Shown here: piece by piece, positions 20,783-33,037 of the stretch
How positions within the stretch are numbered: the first letter of the stretch is position 1
Layout of the letters: each line of letters begins with the position of its first letter
NCBI GenBank assembly: GCA_036244855.1
Contig: BQKZ01000559.1
Coordinates: 122,570 to 186,569, forward strand
DNA from: Temnopleurus reevesii
Lineage: Eukaryota > Echinodermata > Echinoidea > Temnopleuroida > Temnopleuridae
Length of the DNA: 64,000 nt
Direction: 5' to 3'
The notes under the pieces: generated by a model
Told to the model about the DNA's origin: nothing
What the model saw: only the letters and a program-made list of their open reading frames with translations
Databases searched by the model: none
Made by a program: the position numbers and the translations under genes

Positions 20783-23034
20783 CTTTGAAAGAAATATGTC
20801 ATATTAATAAATGTCTTTATACACAGCAGATGTTGATTGACGTGCGGATTTGAGTGTTTTCCTTCACATATGAGATCTGTTTAATTTTACAAAACGGGAG
20901 TTTGGCAGGGAGCGTCTGTGGCTCTCAGAACAAGCTTCATATAAATAACGTTAAAACCTAGAAATCCATCTAAACCCCAATGAAATATGTAGAGCGGTGT
21001 CTTTGCCAGTGATTTACCATTCCCACACCTGAGCGTCAGTGTTTATTTAGGTAGTTTTATAACTTTCATCACGTACAAGTTCAAATGCATCTCACCAAGA
21101 TGAGAGAGAGTAAAGGGAGGAAAGAGGAAAATGAGGTACCATTTTCCCTCTCTATTTTACAAATATGCATCTCGGATCATCGTAAATCATAGAAAGATGA
21201 GAGAGATGGAGGAAGGAATTGGGTAAGTTTCTTCTCACAGCTCTCATCGTGAAGATGGGCTTGTCAAGCTGATTGTTTGATATCGATAAATCGTGAACCT
21301 GAACGTGCATGTCGTGTCATTGGCTAGAAACTGCTCTCTTCACATCTCCTGGGATTATTTATAAGTTTGTGAAAGATTAACAAATATTTACGGGCAGGCT
21401 CAGAAAACAATGGCACAACTTAACCAAACAAGCGACACGGGCAAAATATTGATGGCTTTACCCTTTGACCTGGCGATGTCACAAATTTTGGGTGAGGGAG
21501 GAGGAGCTGTGACTCTGTAGATTTCAGCAGACATGGGACGCCTGATGACACTGCGTGCAAACATGACATGGTAGAGAATGTCCATCCGTTTTAAAGCAAT
21601 AAACACACAACCAGCCAATCACTTCTCACTCATCTTTGATAAATTCTGTTGCTATGACAGCGTTCACCTTACAAAGTACATCCCTGAGAAATAACGATCT
21701 GCCATTACATTCTAAACTCATCGTCGGTAGATGGCGATTAACTTCTGACACAGTCTTAGAAGCGGCCTTTACCTATGATCTTGAAGTGGCAATCCATCTC
21801 CCTAGTTTTGTTCATGGAACAAAGCAAAAAAAAGTTTTCAAACTCTTCCAAGATCTGCGAGGGTAATTATCATGAACAGTGTGAGAGAAAGCTTCAGGTG
21901 AGATCAAAACAGAGTCAAAGATAATACACCAAGAAGAGATTTATCGTGGAAATAGTAACAGCTGGGCTGCCTGTTTGTGTATGTAGAAATCACGTCCGTG
22001 ACCAACCACACAAAACTTTCGCCCATTTCCGACGATTTATAACGGCTTGGTGCAAATTAAGTCTTTAGATTGATGTTCTGGAATTTCTCTTCTCCAAGTG
22101 TGAGTTCTGTCAAAAGAAACAGCATATCGTAGAGAAGCAGAATCGAAGCCTAGAAAAGATGGTGACACTTTCAACGTAAATGTATTTATTAGGCCAATTA
22201 GACCATGAAAAACTGTCTTTATGCTTCAGTTTTCGTTTGTTTCTATATATCCCTACGACACTGTATGACAAAGAAAGCATATATGCAAATATAAGAAGTA
22301 CAACTGTTTTAAGAATATGTGCTTTATACGAAACAGAGGGAAATGGTTTCCTCTGTCTTTCACGATGACCTATTTAATGGATGTATGTTTCATTGCATTT
22401 CAGTATATCATAATTGAAATAAAAAAATTCTTAAACTTAGCTTTTTATTTTGTTTATCAGTCTGCACCGTTCGATTTCGGGTTCGACTGCACATTTATTT
22501 GGATATAGTCTTATAGATGTTTAAAATTGTGCTGAAAATGTAAAATCAATAAAATCAATAATTAAGGAATATTCATATTAACAGGTAAATGATATTGTAA
22601 AAATATCCTTCTGTATAATAGAAGCCATCTAATCATTACATTGTGTTCCAACAGTTGCATTTTGTAGAAGGATGTTGTAGTAAGTATGTCGTGATAAATG
22701 TACCATATTTGATAATCACTAATAAATGCGGTGTCATTGTCGGCATGAAAGTCCATACTGCCTTCAGCAATGGAAACATACATTTCACGCATTAGATAGT
22801 CTAGAATATTTGTCAAAGTCAATGATATTATATTCATGTGTATGGAGTATTACTCATTCTTTCAGCTCTTCCGATATTTGTTCCCTGGGTCATTGCACTG
22901 CCACGAATAGTTTACTCAACATTTTAAAGGCAAGGAAAATACTTTATAGTATGTGTCTTTATACAGATAGTTAATATGTCCACTTTGCAGAACGCTAAGA
23001 TGCTTTTGCACCTGGCTCTAGCTGTCGCCATTCC
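20783..23034. other. Unique DNA; candidate regulatory patch at 21890-22110
   Basis: Frames up to 91 codons (22562-22837, minus) show no family features. 21120-21240 has purine-rich GAGAGAG-type low complexity. No mobile element ends were found. Confidence 0.5.
21890..22110. promoter_or_regulatory. Candidate cis-regulatory patch
   Basis: A mixed-composition block with AGATAA (GATA-type, about 21918-21923), CAGCTG (E-box, 21959-21964) and AACCACA (Runx-type, 22004-22010). GATA, bHLH and Runx sites together are typical of immune or mesoderm enhancers, but the evidence is motif content only. Confidence 0.18.
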
Positions 23035-23183
23035 AGCGCCAATAAACAGTCATGTCAGGTACCAATTTACGTCACCTGGGTTGAGTGCATTACAAAGTAG
23101 ATGAATTTTTGGGATTTTGGGGGATTCAAACCACAGCTGCCTGTTTGAAAGTCAAGAATCATGTTTATTACACCACGGCGCTT
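23035..23183 (-). mobile_element. Degraded tRNA-derived SINE fragment
   Basis: It shares GCACCTGGGTTGAGTGCA-like and ATGTCAGGTACCAATTTACG-like blocks with the SINE at 16255-16524 and the terminal GCGCCGTGGTGTAATAAACA on the minus strand. The B box has decayed to GGTTTGAATCCC and the middle has small deletions. It lacks the 3' body and microsatellite tail. An old, inactive copy. Confidence 0.75.
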
Positions 23184-24556
23184 TCACGCTGTAATTATTA
23201 CCGTGATTATAATCATTGTTGTTGTTATAGCCTTTTGCTATTTTCACATCTTTGTAGAGCATTGTTTAAATTTCAAAATTCGATGACGGAGCCTTTAAGG
23301 CAAAGCCCCTAGAGTTATGATTACTACTATCCCTTGAACTAACACAGGAAAATACTTTGTCGTTCCTAGCTACATTTTCCCCCATGAATCCGATTCGGAA
23401 ACCTAGTCATGCCTCAGTGCAAAATCGTGTGACTGACTGCTGGCACATCTTCGGGATATATCTATTTTTTCATAAATATATTTATATTTTCGTCTCCAAA
23501 TCTAATCCCTCTCCTTCTCCAATGAAGACGCAGTGGATATCAGAACAAGGACATATAATTTCCCCCCATTTCCACAAACTCGCCTATAAACATTTCATGC
23601 GAATAATGAACGATACAGACAGTGAAAGATAGATTCCTTTATAATTGTTTTATTTTGCTGTTGTTGTTTTATTCAGCCTCTAATCTTCCTTCACGAAGAC
23701 ATAAATGCAGCGAAAAGAATTTCCTTTTCTTTCCTTTTCCTTTTACAAATCAATAAAATATATAAAAGGCATGATTTCTTTGGTCCTAAGTTTTTTTTTG
23801 TTTTTTTTAAGACAAAAATAAAGAATCAATTGTTATCATAAAATGACAATTTTCCCCACTTGACAGAGCAAACTGTACCATAATTTCTTAATGTTTATAT
23901 TCGTCAATAATTACGCGTATATGGCATAACACTATTGCAGACATTTACCCAGCATTTTCGTAATGTTGCAGCATTTTTTTATTAAAATTCAGGTAAACCT
24001 GGGCTAACTGCTAACGAAATATGTCCTCTTTTAGTCCAATCAACACCACACTTTATTCTTTCCAATCGTTTTTATTCCCTTGAAACGTCTCTATTTCAAG
24101 ATCATGTGTTTCAAATTTGCAAATATTGCCGACAAAGGTGTAAAATACTTGTCACTTCAGATATTTCCTGGAGGGGATGTCGACGAAGGATATATCTTTG
24201 CTATTTAGTTCTTGATATCCGTCACGGATGGTATCAGAACTACATCGACGGGAATCGAGAGAAATGGAATAAATTGAGGCGATAATTTTTACCAAATTGT
24301 CCGAAAGTGATGACAATACTTTTTGCTTCCGAGTCTAGTTCATTTGTAATCCAAACGAATTTTTCGTCCATCTGCCGATTTTACAAGGGGTAGGTATCTG
24401 TTATCGGTTGAGCAGATAGAAATATTGCATGTTAGTGGTGGAATCCATATTAAAATGATATTTTCTTTTCTCTAATTAAAGTTCAAAAATGCTTGCCGAA
24501 CTTGTGTTGGTAAACATATTTGCCACAACATTTGCGTATGTGAAAATTACAAAATA
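23184..24556. other. Unique AT-rich DNA, no gene recognised
   Basis: Contains a short (CCTTTT)n run at 23720-23744. A 91-codon frame at 23357-23632 has no recognisable motif. Otherwise nothing is seen. Confidence 0.5.
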
Positions 24557-24648
24557 TGCCAATTTATATTTGTCAACAAAATGTGTACATCAATGAGCAC
24601 TCTGCTTGGTGCTCATTAATGCACAAATCTTTGTATATTAAAATTATA
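24557..24648. repeat. Short hairpin, ~40-bp arms with an 8-bp loop
   Basis: GTGTACATCAATGAGCAC (24583-24600) faces GTGCTCATTAATGCACA (24609-24625) across the loop TCTGCTTG. Weaker pairing extends outward through CAAAAT/ATCTTTG to the AT-rich ends. It could be a tiny MITE remnant or a structured RNA. The outer limits are approximate. Confidence 0.5.
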
Positions 24649-25474
24649 TATTAAAAAAAAACATATATTTCTGCCTGCATTGCTATAAACAATGCAAATG
24701 GCAGCTTGACAACACCTCAAACTAATAGTCGTGGTCAGCATGTTTGGACATATTTAATGGAAACACTCACCAGCAATATGTTGCGACAAATTGTTATACA
24801 AACTAAGTTTATTGTTTACAACATCTATAACTAATTTGCAGGCTGGAACTATAAAGAAAGAGAGACTTTACCCTGCATAAATCGTTCCTCGGAACGTGTT
24901 CATGTGTCCACTATTTACATTTTGAAATGTCTGTGTCATATATTTCCTCGATAATATATGAAAAGCTTCTTAGAGTGGTGCAAGGAGAACGTGACTATGG
25001 AGACAACGAAACCCGTGAATGGAAATAAATAATGGAAATTTACGGTTCTCAATTATGAAGCAAAATATTTTATGATTTAACATCAGACAACTGTGTGATA
25101 CTTTTCGAACTTGCATCTGCTACTGTAAAACTGACAAGAGGAGCTCGTAATTATTGAGGAAATAATTTGAACAATTTTTTATCCTGTCAGCCTGTGTATT
25201 TCCACAGAGCAAGAAATGAGATGAAATTTTTTCATTACCGGAGAAAATTTACATTGTGTTGACTCTTCATTTTTTGGTAATATTAATTGAACAACTAGAA
25301 ATTAAATGAACTGTTAAATCCTCGAGAAATAAATTTAAAAAAAATAGACATGAGCAGATGAGGATCGAGCTTGCACAAATATTAAATAGTTATGATTTAA
25401 CATTAGAGCCCTTGATATTATGTCTTTATCTTATTATGTCATTTTTGCTACTACTGTTATTTGGTTTGTTCTAC
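24649..25474. other. Unique AT-rich DNA
   Basis: A small stem, CTGCCTGCATTG...CAATGCAAATGGCAG (about 24671-24704), is visible. Nothing else is supportable. Confidence 0.5.
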
Positions 25475-25528
25475 ATCATACCAAGGATATATCAGCTCGG
25501 TCCGAGCTGATATATCCATGATCATACC
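25475..25528. mobile_element. Perfect 33-bp palindrome between 8-bp direct repeats
   Basis: GGATATATCAGCTCGG (25485-25500), one T, then its exact reverse complement (25502-25517). ATCATACC flanks the hairpin on both sides (25475-25482, 25521-25528), spaced like an 8-bp target duplication of the hAT type. The insert is too short for a normal element; it may be the footprint or extreme internal deletion of one, or a hairpin-mediated insertion. It has no mismatch, so it is either young or kept. Confidence 0.6.
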
Positions 25529-27170
25529 TAAAACCAGGTACCTCCTAAAACCATTAAAACAATATCGGTAATCAACTGGGTATCGGCAACACGAATGGAG
25601 GGGGTTGATTTCATCTTATTGAAAGTGGGGTACAGATATAGCCCGATAAAGACAAAAACAAAAAAGAAAGTAAATTAGGACGTTCAGATGTGATCGAATT
25701 GAAATAGCTTCTGTCATATGTAAGATCATAGTTCAAAGGTCACGGTCTTAGTAACCAGATGACCCGAGGGAAAGTCCTTTTCACAATTCCAAGGTGATAA
25801 TGGGAGGGTCAAGGGGAGAGATTGGTAACTCTAGAAGGGGTCATGTATCCTCGGGGCACCGCACCAACCAACGTCTTGTTTCAGCGCCGGGACTTGACGC
25901 CCGCTTTCGAACTTGCAAAGACAGGAGAAGAGATAGATAAAGAGGACTATATAAAGAGAGAAAGAGTATAAACGATTGTTCTGACACATTATGACTTCCC
26001 AAATGTCTTCAATCACTTTCATAGTAGCAGTGTGGTATGTTTTCAGAATGATGACGTTATGTAAACTTTCTTGAAGTAATTTTCTATATTTTCAAGGTGA
26101 AAATTCAAAAGAATAATCCCTTTTCAACAAAAGCTATCACATAAACAGAACAAAGGTGTTTTCATAAAGATCGACAACTAACAAAAAACTATAGATATCT
26201 AATGACAAGAGAAACTGAAGAAAACAATGCAAATTACTAGTCATGTCGGCAACTTGAAAACATCATATTTTCTATAAATCCGGATTCCATTCGTATCAAT
26301 ACTACAAAATTCAATACTAAAAAATTATTTGTCTGATCATCGACCATATAATTTCTTTAGAAATGCACTTTTCTACACACAACTTCGAAATATTTCATGA
26401 ATGAATGTTGAGCTTGAATTATTTCATATTTAATTTTCACATTCTAATAAATACATCATGAATTTATATCTGTGCAAGATTTGTACAGAAAAACTAATGA
26501 AACGCATGCACAAACATATAGACTATTAATAATATGTATCTCCTAGTTAGATTTCTAAAAAGTCAAATTACGGACAAAGGTACTATTTTCAATATTTATA
26601 TGAACAAAGTAAATTATTAGGAACACAACAACGATCGAATCAAGTTGCCACTTTGTTTTTTTACTTTCTGTATGATCCTAGTTTTCAAGTCAATAGTCAA
26701 TAAAGGATCTTGATTTTTAGTAGTTTGCTGCCACTGTTTCCATTCGGCAGAACACTTCCTGAAATATTATTATTGTTATTTTGTTTATTCAAGAATACTC
26801 TCAACTCGACGTTACAAACCACATATTATCCAACATTGACCAAAGCTTTCTTAATTTTTATTCATATTTCTTGTACAGATACATTACTATCTAAAATCTT
26901 TCGGTTAACTGTGAATCATTAGATAAAGTGTTGGTTATCTTTTCTTCCTCCCATTTTTGCTTTTCTTCCCATCATTATATTTCACAGAATATATGTGACA
27001 GAAAACGGATGAATCTGTTGAGAAATTTCATTTCATTGCAAAACACTTTTATTGAGAAAGAATTCTGAATTACAAAATGATTACGTATGATTTAACAAAA
27101 TCATTTAGGATATGGAGTGAACGATATTTGAATTAAATAAACTCCTTGCATAGTTCTCTCGATGAATATA
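25529..27170. other. Unique AT-rich DNA, no gene recognised
   Basis: A minus-strand 63-codon frame (25831-26022) and a plus-strand 70-codon frame (26710-26922) have no family signature. No repeat ends were found. Confidence 0.5.
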
Positions 27171-28563
27171 ATTTATATATGAACACGTCTTGCAAGGAGG
27201 GGGAGGGGGGCTTTTTTTGACCGGTCAATATAATCATCCCTACTTCGTTTCGTATTTCTACATTCAATATACTGGGGTGGGGGCGCTATGGACCCGCCCC
27301 CTTCCCGATGTCAATTCTTGGATACATACATACCTTTAATAGAAATTTGGAATTTTATTCCACGAGCTCTTTTTTTTTAAAAAAAGGTATTAGGCCTTAT
27401 ATCTCACAGTGGTAGAAAGGTAAGCGTATTTCGGGTTTTATACGGACCGACGTTAGTGAGAGGAGGTTGAGAGGAGACGACACGGGTGAGATAGCGGGTA
27501 GAGAGACCTCGTCGGCCGTGTGTTGCACCCAAGCTACTCCATCGCCTCTCTTTCATCGCTTTCTATCCACTATTTGAACTCAAACATGCGCATAATAGAG
27601 TAATTTATGTGGGTCCAAACGAGGTGGACCGTCTACCGATTGTGAATGAAGGAGTAGAGGCAAGGAGAGGGGAAGGGAGGTGATGGAGAACTAGAGAAAG
27701 AAAGGAGAAAAGAGAGAACAAATCTTTTACATTCACACGATTTGTGAAACTTGAAACCATTCTTTGTCCCTTTGTGACACTTCTCTGTCCGACTGAAGAA
27801 GAATTGGATATTGCAGAGGGAAAGGCGGCAGCAATCGAATGAAACGAGAGAGTTACTATTGTTTGTGAGTTTATCTCCATTCCTAATACTCCATATCAAA
27901 CTTCGGACACCGTCTCGCGTTTTCTCGTACGAACTCTGTTGACATCCAATGTGGCAGTCTGAAACACGCTCCAGTACAAATTCACCAATATGCATGATCA
28001 AGCTATAGTTAAGTTTTTTTTTGTGAAATAACTTTAAAAAGTCATCATATTTACAGATATAGATTTAGGCACAAATTATTTCAACGTGAGAATGCGTCAA
28101 AAATGAAATAGGCTGCAGATGGCAACAGGTAAAGGTTATTAGCATGATTAATACCTTATCAACACAAACTCTCATGTTTGGCGCCTTATCCAAGTTTGGA
28201 CTAAATTTACGTGTTATCTTATGAAGATGTGCCTTTGCGCAGTTAGAACCGTTGTTCATCCACCTATGTCATCTTTTGACCGGTGTTTCCACATACGGTA
28301 GCTTCATAGTCATGGTTGACCTCTCTGAACTCCAAGTAATCTGCATATAAAAAAAAATAAAGAAAGAACAATGATTGAGATGTGATAGCTTGAATAATAT
28401 TGATACAATACAAAAGTATCATGAGAGGATAATATCAGATGTGTACATTTGAGTTACCGGATACAAGTACATAAGTATAACGAAATACATGATACAAACA
28501 AAGTTAAGACTTCGGATTCGAAAACTCGTGAATCATTAGGAGATAATTATTGATATTATAATT
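27171..28563. other. Mixed DNA with GC-richer stretches, no gene recognised
   Basis: 27190-27310 carries G and C runs, including GGGGGAGGGGGG. 27440-27560 and 28080-28330 are closer to balanced composition than the rest of the window and could hold an exon or regulatory DNA. A 122-codon minus-strand frame (27633-28001) is built partly on a purine-rich GGAGAGG tract and reads as Ser/Pro/Leu low complexity. Confidence 0.4.
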
Positions 28564-28612
28564 ATTTTCATTATATTATCATTATCATCATCACCATCAT
28601 ATTCGTCATTAA
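28564..28612. repeat. Imperfect ATT/ATC trinucleotide tract
   Basis: ATT and ATC units alternate over ~50 bp. Confidence 0.7.
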
Positions 28613-29343
28613 TATATTCGGCATTTAAAATCATGCAGTGTAAACAAATGCTACAAAGCAAAATATTGACAAACAGATAAAGGGCATTAGAAGTTCGCTG
28701 TTAGAGGTATATACTTACAGAATGAAATGACAACGCAGAATTATTTTTGGAAAATATATTATGATCCATTACAGATGATAATGAAATCTTTAATATGAAG
28801 CCATAATTAATTTACGTGTCTATATCGAACAGCATTAACAATGACAATTAACAATTTTCTTGAAAATAATTCGTGCATAGTGATTATTGTAGCAATAGAC
28901 AAAAATGTCATGTCCGTGACGAAGGTCAAAAACTATATTAATACAGACATCTGTGACAGTACCAAGAATGATTGTAGAGGATAGTTCGATAAGTACATTA
29001 GCCATAAACATGACATCTAAGAGCCTTTCTTTTTGCACAAAATTGTGAACTACAAACAGCAAGTTTAACATCTTACTTATATTCTTGCAATTGTACAACG
29101 TTCTTAGGATTTAACTGGGGCAAATGTAATTGTTATGCTTCTTTTTTTTACCACTAATATGTACACGTTTCAATGTACTTTATTTGAGATTTCATTACAC
29201 AGAAATAACATAATAACACATACAATTTACATTTTAATACCCAAGATCTGGAAATTAAAAGCTCACGTGCACTTGCTTCCACACAAACTGACGAACCATT
29301 ATAAAATGACAAAATTCCACCAACCAAAACCCACATTTGCACT
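28613..29343. other. Unique AT-rich DNA
   Basis: No repeat ends were found. A minus-strand 87-codon frame (28835-29098) has no recognisable motif. Confidence 0.5.
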
Positions 29344-29414
29344 ATCTCTCTCTCTCTCTCTCTCAAACACTCACTCACACACACACACAAACGCACACCG
29401 ACAGACAGACACAC
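29344..29414. repeat. Compound (CT)n-(CA)n-(ACAG)n microsatellite
   Basis: Ten CT units (29345-29364), then CACACA and CAGACAGACA units. This tract explains the long open frames on both strands here (151 and 104 codons), since such repeats lack stop codons. Confidence 0.95.
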
Positions 29415-29510
29415 TATCCGTTGACTTTTCCATGAAGTTCCATAGCACAGCGTTGTTGATGTATGCAATAGGTTTATATAAAGTAAACGTAAGAATGTGT
29501 CCTAAATATG
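29415..29510. other. Unique spacer
   Basis: Nothing recognised between the microsatellite and the MITE. Confidence 0.5.
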
Positions 29511-29590
29511 TTAACCCGTTGACTACTGGAACCGGGTTGTCCATGCACAATGTCTCTGGGTATTACAGAATTCAGTATTTAACGGGTTAA
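29511..29590. mobile_element. 80-bp piggyBac-like MITE
   Basis: The element is bounded by TTAA on both sides (29511-29514, 29587-29590) and by CCCGTT at the left end and AACGGG at the right end, a perfect 10-bp inverted pair including the TTAA. A TTAA target duplication plus CCC...GGG ends is the hallmark of the piggyBac superfamily. The 72-bp interior, with GACTACTGGAACCGGG, has no coding capacity. A relative with the same core lies at 44823-44894. Confidence 0.65.
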
Positions 29591-31736
29591 TTTTTGTATG
29601 TTGTATGTTCTCTCTCCTTCTGAAACTCCCCTTCTCTATCTATGATTCCCCGTATTGACATTTCTGATATTATTGTTTTGATTGCGTCATTTCCTTCCAT
29701 TTGTCTGGATGAACATGAATTTGTGTCATTTCCTGTCATTTGCTTCTCACGCCTAAGATTATTCTTAAGATGTTTTCATTTGATCCTTCCAGCAAGGTGA
29801 CACTTTTGAGTGTATCTGTTGACACTTTGACCAAGCAAATCCAGAGTCATCAAAACAGATTACAAGCTTGGATCTCGTTTCTTGCTAGATCGGAATCAGG
29901 GGGCCCAACTTAATTTGTTAATAACAGTTCATAGTAAAATTACACATCGACTTCTAACCTTAGATATTTCACCCGTCTGATGAAATACGTCAAACAAGAA
30001 CCTGATTTGTTTTCTAATGTCAATGATATTAATGAGAATAAGGATTTCCAAGATCTCGCTTAGTCAACAATGATAGATATAGTGGTATATGTTAAAAGTT
30101 TAAAAAAGAAATTGATGAACTATGTGAATAATAATTAACAAACATTAATGCTCATGTCCTGTGCACTTTTCTTTGCGTATACCTGCCATTCAACTGTACT
30201 ATTACGATCTAATCCCTGTGACGATATGTATGGTTTTTGACGCGAAGGCCTATATTTGCCGCCATAGACTCACCTCGACCCATTTATCCTTGATTACCTG
30301 TCATCTCCACTCCCTAGATCCCATGCATCATCATTGATCCCCGGTCTTATGGCATCGAGACACCAAAACCAAGTCATCCTTAACCCCCTCAACACATCAT
30401 CGTCACATCATTGCACCCCATCATCATGAGATTCGAATAACATCTCAAATACAACCAGCGGTCAGACGGTTAAACATGTTAAAGTTGATATTTCACAAGG
30501 TCAAGGATTCGTGGTCAAGTTTCAAAACCTAGCTATCAATTCTTCCCTTTTTGCATTCTTAAGGGGATTTTGCAAGGTATGTTTATTTTCTTGGCATTGT
30601 GTTTGTTATATGATAGAAATCCGATCGTTTGATTCGGAATATTTGAATGATTCGAATTGTTAGATGACAAGACTCGTCAATCATTCGCCATTGTTTATCT
30701 CAATTAAATTGTTTCCTTTTCAACGTTGTCTTCGATCTTACAAGAATCTACATCTGAAAAATTTTCTTCCATCTTTGAAAAGAAAATCCATAAATCCACG
30801 AGCTCTTTATAATCATTTATTATTATATATATTATTATAATGATTTGAATATTTTATTCAGCTTTTAGAATTTTGAGCTTTTCTCATGTCCCTCCAAGTA
30901 CTGAATTCACACCAGTATAAATGTTGACATCAAGCCATTATTGAAGTATCCTATATGCTAGGGAAATATTAATCATACAATTTTAATATAAAACTTCAAA
31001 TAGTGAATGGACGCGTAGGTACGTGCTTGCGAGTATGTGCTTATGTTTATTGGTTTTGTTACAGAAATTACACCCAAACTTTGTGAAGTACCAATTCATC
31101 AAACTTGATAAACACTTATATTATGTATGAGTCAAATAATACTAATAAATACTTTCATTGGCCATTTCGAGACCTACCGTGAAGTTGTAATGATCGTTTG
31201 AGTGGTATTCAAGTTAAAAGTAATTGGATTGTGTTGTAGAAAAAGTAAAAAATCATCGCGGCACACGAGTCCATAAGAATAAACACCAACAAACTATTAG
31301 GACAAAAACACGCCCGAAGCTCGTGCTACAGGAGCTCGTTTTGCTGAAATCAAAGAGCTGTCCAATTATAAATTTGTTTTATATAATTTGGATTGTATGT
31401 CAGGTTTACAAACACAGATGCGAGGTCTAATCTTGATTTGTATTCACATCCATTCCAGCCTCTCCCTTGCATATACATAAAACCAAGAATAGTCCCTCAA
31501 CGTTTCTAAATTAAAAATTTAAACAGGGCAATGTCTGGTCACAAATATAATAGATGATGTTACAAGGCTGGGTCCTGGCCAAGAATTTTATGGTTTGATC
31601 AAAACCAGAAAATTTAGCCGAACAGATCAAAAAGTTTGGAGTAAATCGGTCAATAAATAAGATCTTGAACTTTGTTAAGTTTAGAGGCACCCCAGTCATA
31701 ATTGACTATAATTTTTCATGTCAAGAAAGTTGTGAA
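29591..31736. other. Unique DNA, no gene recognised
   Basis: 30230-30440 is GC-richer, with repeated CATCATC-type words, and may be constrained or low-complexity. An AT-rich near-palindrome lies at about 30810-30845. No gene or element ends were found. Confidence 0.45.
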
Positions 31737-32076
31737 TATTTCAAATATATAAATGACCAGTGATTTTCATGCAAATTGGCAACATTTTGTCACGTGTTAG
31801 GACGTATGTCATACATTTCTTGACTGGTATCTTACTATAACCTATTGTTCTTAAGAATTCATTCTAACACATAAAATACATATTTTTTTTTGTAATATTC
31901 AAAATTTTGATTAAATAAATGTACATACACCCATTCTTTAAAAAGGAAATTTTATGCGTTAAAGTTTGTAAAAAATAGCGGATTTGTTTAAAGTACTTGC
32001 ATGACATACGTCATATCACGTGACCTAACTTTGCCAATTTGCATGAACATCACTGTTGAGTCATGTAATTGAAATG
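31737..32076. mobile_element. Long-armed inverted repeat, ~340 bp
   Basis: A left arm of ~84 bp (31737-31820) is inverted at 31993-32076. The best inner part is CAGTGATTTTCATGCAAATT (31758-31777) facing AATTTGCATGAACATCACTG, followed by TCACGTG and GACGTATGTCAT on both arms. The outer ~20 bp of each arm still align without gaps. The ~170-bp loop is AT-rich and unique. There is no transposase frame. A MITE or foldback element is the simplest reading; an inverted duplication is the alternative. Confidence 0.7.
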
Positions 32077-32935
32077 CTGATCACTGTCTTGTTTATTGTC
32101 CAATTTACTTCAAATTTTTTTTTATCTGTTCGTCTGATTTTTGTTCTGCTTTTAATCTAAGCAAGAATTTACTAGCCCATGCAGACCAAGTATACAGCAA
32201 TTTCCTGGATATTTTGTGTCTTAAACTAACAGGATATATGTAATTTCGAAATTCACTAAGTTTTTTAATTAGCTAATTGTAATACGATTAGTGCAAATAA
32301 ATATGTCAGGCAATGCATTATTTCATTGTTGTTGAATTATATTTCTGTTTGTAATGGAAACAAATTGAATTGAATAGATTTAAATTGAAATTTTACAATA
32401 AAGCAGTGGTTTCGCCAATCCTTGTACTCCCACCCTTATAATCCTGGCATTTTTTTTTTTTGCCCATTATTGAGCTTAATCTTCGGAGAGCCCACTTCTT
32501 TTAACCACATAACTTTGACTAAGATCAATTTTTATATATACATTGCGTGTGTTTTCCCTGGAAATATTACCTTTCAATTTGACTCTGTAAAATGTCTAGA
32601 TTGTTCAATGGGGTGTGATTTTGAGTTTGTTTGTGTCATATGGTGGATCTGACCCATTGCGTATACAAATATCCGATCTCACCCTTGTATCTTCACGATT
32701 GGTCTTCTTTCATTTCAGATAAATAAGGGTGCTTGTCAACTCCTTGTCTGGAGTAAGATAACATACTTGCTATCAAACATCTTGTTTCCGAATATAATAT
32801 CAATTTCATTTATCAGTGCAGGTTGCAACCGATTCTGTGACAAGTATATAGATATGAAGTATTGTAAATCACCGAGAGATGAATCGTTGTGTTTTGATTG
32901 ACATGTGTTAATGGAAATGTATTGTGTATACTGTT
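32077..32935. other. Unique AT-rich DNA; LINE-tail-like motif near 32340-32380
   Basis: GTAATGGAAACAAATTGAAT then TGAATAG at about 32350-32377 resembles the 3' end of CR1/L2-like LINE copies. No coding remnant is visible. The interval ends at the 102-N gap. Confidence 0.35.
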
Positions 32936-33037
32936 NNNNNNNNNNNNNNNNNNNNNNNNNNNNNNNNNNNNNNNNNNNNNNNNNNNNNNNNNNNNNNNNN
33001 NNNNNNNNNNNNNNNNNNNNNNNNNNNNNNNNNNNNN
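32936..33037. other. Assembly gap, 102 Ns
   Basis: Undetermined sequence. No homopolymer or repeat flanks it directly, so the cause is unclear. Confidence 0.98.

Noticed and set aside
27605..28001. 122- and 91-codon minus-strand frames
   Set aside because: They overlap each other in different frames and are built over a purine-rich tract that yields Ser/Pro/Leu low complexity.
29135..29590. The longest open frame in the window (151 codons) and the 104-codon frame opposite it
   Set aside because: Both pass through the CT/CA/ACAG microsatellite at 29344-29414, which contains no stops, and the plus frame also crosses the MITE. There is no domain.
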